Positions 43,965 to 45,622 of a stretch of DNA of 45,622 bases are shown piece by piece (positions within the stretch are counted from its first letter, which is position 1; the number at the start of each line of letters is the position of its first letter). A model generated the notes under the pieces. It was not told the origin of the DNA, did no database searches, and saw only the letters and a list, made by a program, of their open reading frames with translations. Source of the stretch: Candidatus Omnitrophota bacterium (GTDB lineage Bacteria > Omnitrophota > Gorgyraeia > Gorgyraeales > Gorgyraeaceae); NCBI GenBank assembly GCA_018819285.1, contig JAHJQM010000018.1, forward strand, positions 1 through 45,622, read 5' to 3'. Made by a program: the position numbers and the translations under genes.

Positions 43965-45062
43965 ATGAAAGTATTAATTCAGTTTGAAAAAAAACCGCTT
44001 TTATTCCAGGATCCTGAATTTATCATATCATGTGTTGATCCAAGCTCATTTATTGCATGTTTCAAGGATATTGAAAACGCGCTTAAGGCTGGATATTATT
44101 TAGCGGGTTTCTTGTCGTATGAAGCAGGATACTATTTTGAAGAAAAACTGCGGGAAAATAAAATATACGATTTCCCGCTCATATATTTCGGAGCGTACAG
44201 AAAGCCGCTTAGATACGAAATATGCTCTACGCCCAAATATTTTCAGAATAACTTAGAGAACGTTCAATTAAATATAACACAGGATGACTATTCTTCTAAT
44301 ATCCAGACCATACGCGATTATATAGCTCAGGGTGAAGTATACCAGATTACCTATTGTATTAAATTGATGTTTAAGTTTTACGGAGATTCGTTTTCTCTTT
44401 ACAATTTTCTGTTAAAAGAGCAGGCAGTGCCTTATCCCGCGTATATAGAAACAGACCAATTTCGTATCCTGTCTTGTTCTCCGGAGATGTTCATTAAAAA
44501 AGAATCTACGCATGCCATTACAAAACCTATGAAAGGAACATGGCGCCGCGGAGATAATATGATTTCTGATATTGCGGCGCGCCTGCAATTTCAATATGAT
44601 TTCAAAAATAGAGCTGAGAATGTGATGATTGCAGACCTCTTGAGAAATGACCTTGGAAGGGTGGGGCGGGGCATAGAGGCGCCGAAACTTTTCGAAGTTG
44701 CGAAATACAAGACTTTATTTCAAATGACATCTACTGTAACAGGCCAGCTTGATAGAGATATATCTATGTATGAGTTATTTGCATCGCTTTTTCCTTCAGG
44801 TTCTGTTACAGGAGCGCCGAAGATACGCGCGATGCAGATTATAAAAGAACTTGAACGCGAGGAGCGTAAGATTTATACAGGCGCTATCGGATATATTACC
44901 CCTGATAGAGACCTTTTCTTCAATATCCCTATCCGTACATTGTTGATCCGCGAAGGAATCGGAGAGATGGGAATAGGCGGAGGCATTGTATGGGATTCTA
45001 CCCCGCAGGGTGAATGGGATGAAGGCATGCTTAAAGCAAAATTCCTTACAGACATGTCATAG
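43965..45062 (+). CDS. pabB: Aminodeoxychorismate synthase, component I
   Basis: A 365-residue chorismate-utilising enzyme of folate synthesis that makes aminodeoxychorismate with ammonia from PabA. The lysine-containing KPMKGTWRRG replaces the PIAGT of anthranilate synthases and marks it as PabB. Other motifs: NVMIADLLRNDLGRV, FPSGSVTGAPKIRAM and FNIPIRTLLI. It is shorter than E. coli PabB (453 residues) because the N-terminal domain is reduced. No pabA or pabC follows before the window ends. It starts at ATG 43965 with AAGAGG upstream. Confidence 0.92.
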   Translation: MKVLIQFEKKPLLFQDPEFIISCVDPSSFIACFKDIENALKAGYYLAGFLSYEAGYYFEEKLRENKIYDFPLIYFGAYRKPLRYEICSTPKYFQNNLENVQLNITQDDYSSNIQTIRDYIAQGEVYQITYCIKLMFKFYGDSFSLYNFLLKEQAVPYPAYIETDQFRILSCSPEMFIKKESTHAITKPMKGTWRRGDNMISDIAARLQFQYDFKNRAENVMIADLLRNDLGRVGRGIEAPKLFEVAKYKTLFQMTSTVTGQLDRDISMYELFASLFPSGSVTGAPKIRAMQIIKELEREERKIYTGAIGYITPDRDLFFNIPIRTLLIREGIGEMGIGGGIVWDSTPQGEWDEGMLKAKFLTDMS

Positions 45063-45104
45063 CCATTACAAATTTTTAAATATCGCAGACCCAGCCTTGT
45101 GAGC

Positions 45105-45131
45105 GACCCTTTGACAAGCTCAGGGTCTTTA
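45105..45131 (+). terminator. Terminator-like hairpin after pabB
   Basis: GACCCT (45105-45110) pairs with AGGGTC (45122-45127), followed by TTTAT. The loop sequence TTGACAAGCTC resembles a palindromic repeat common in bacterial intergenic DNA, so it may be a repeat used as a terminator. Confidence 0.5.
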
Positions 45132-45180
45132 TGGAGTCCCCGGAGGGACGAATTGAAAATTTAGGATTTTATGAGCATTA

Positions 45181-45300
45181 CGGCGGTTTATATGCCATAT
45201 TTTATGAGGTAAAAAGGCTCGAAACTGTTAGAAGCCCAGACCTTATAGTCTGGGCTGAGTTTTTCGAGCCCCGCCAGAATGCGATATAAAAGCCGACCCC
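45181..45300. repeat. Nested palindromic element in the terminal intergenic region
   Basis: An outer stem GGCTCGAAA/TTTCGAGCC (45216-45224 with 45262-45270) encloses an inner stem AGCCCAGAC/GTCTGGGCT (45233-45241 with 45248-45256). The flanks (from 45181 and up to about 45299) form a further imperfect inverted repeat. It is about 120 bases overall and looks like a small non-autonomous palindromic repeat or a structured RNA. Confidence 0.55.
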
Positions 45301-45622
45301 GAGACAGCCGGTGGGCTTTAGTATATGCTGCGAAGGGGAAATTTTCATCTGAGCGAGCAAGGCTGTGGCTGCGAAACCTGTTGAGTTGTAAATAATAATA
45401 AATAAGCTAGCTATTTAAATAGTACATTCAAATTTCATTTTCTGCTGCGCAATACTTTCAGTATTAAGTAATATATATACCGCTTGCCAGCCCTGGCAGG
45501 CCTTCGAAAAGACGCTTGTCCGCCCCAGCGTGGCGGACTTCGCTCCGCGCCGATTCTCGCTCGTCCCGTTAAGCAGGCCGGGGTCTGAGGCACATTAGAA
45601 AAATTTTGCCAAATGTCCGCAA
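45301..45622. other. Non-coding stretch without a recognisable gene
   Basis: No convincing reading frame, tRNA or rRNA was seen. The first part has AAAGCC/GGGCTTT pairing near 45289-45320. The last 140 bases are GC-rich with short hairpins such as GTCCGCC/GGCGGAC (45518-45538). The final ATGTCCG resembles the TGTCCG/CGGACA words upstream of the L-elements. Confidence 0.4.

Overview
This 45.6 kb window is a dense, almost entirely plus-strand stretch of bacterial chromosome with moderate-to-low GC. It has no tRNA, rRNA, CRISPR array or complete transposon that I can see. Outer-membrane and TolC-type proteins point to a diderm. Gene content, frequent GTG/TTG starts, many overlapping operons, hairpin repeats and small sigma-like proteins suggest an uncultured Omnitrophota-like (PVC-side) lineage. 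That assignment is inference and unproven.

Layout. (1) 1-5174, nitrogen control: a small sigma-70-family factor; an outer-membrane-protein/amt/glnB operon; glnA; a Fis-type HTH protein. The sigma gene, the amt operon and glnA each follow a leader with an upstream small hairpin (loop A-R-A-G) and an intrinsic terminator, resembling ANTAR-type antitermination leaders. (2) 5174-18072: gltB, gltD, a PPDK-N/KaiC-like fusion protein, carA and carB, all tightly coupled. (3) 18073-26614, an accessory block: a region-2-only sigma-like protein, Fic, ABC-F (YbiT-like), recQ, ABC-F (Uup) and ORF6N. It is punctuated by three copies of a conserved promoter-plus-leader element, here called the L-element. 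(4) 26680-32710: an RF-1-domain (GGQ) protein and a complete bioBFHCDA operon behind a BirA-type operator. (5) 32707-36406: a TPP riboswitch and thiESGHF. (6) 36431-40896: an AbrB regulator with TolC/MacA/MacB efflux. (7) 40910-45062: a 48-residue Cys/His-rich protein with no canonical start codon, a DEAD-box helicase, a radical SAM protein and pabB, followed by about 560 bp of non-coding, palindrome-rich DNA.

How it fits together. Ammonium uptake (Amt), sensing (PII) and assimilation (GS, GOGAT) lead into carbamoyl-phosphate synthesis (CarAB). The PII protein lacks the uridylylated Tyr-51, and the leaders suggest that transcription termination carries part of the nitrogen control. Biotin and thiamine genes are controlled by a classical repressor operator and a classical riboswitch respectively, which gives confidence in the reading of promoters and terminators here.

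Most novel candidates: the three nitrogen leaders and their shared upstream box; the L-element family; the ABC-F leader with two short ORFs, in front of an ABC-F protein whose second ATPase site has lost its Walker A glycines and its catalytic glutamate (now His); the degenerate KaiC-like/PPDK-N fusion inside the gltBD-carAB operon; and the non-AUG Cys/His mini-protein behind a consensus promoter.
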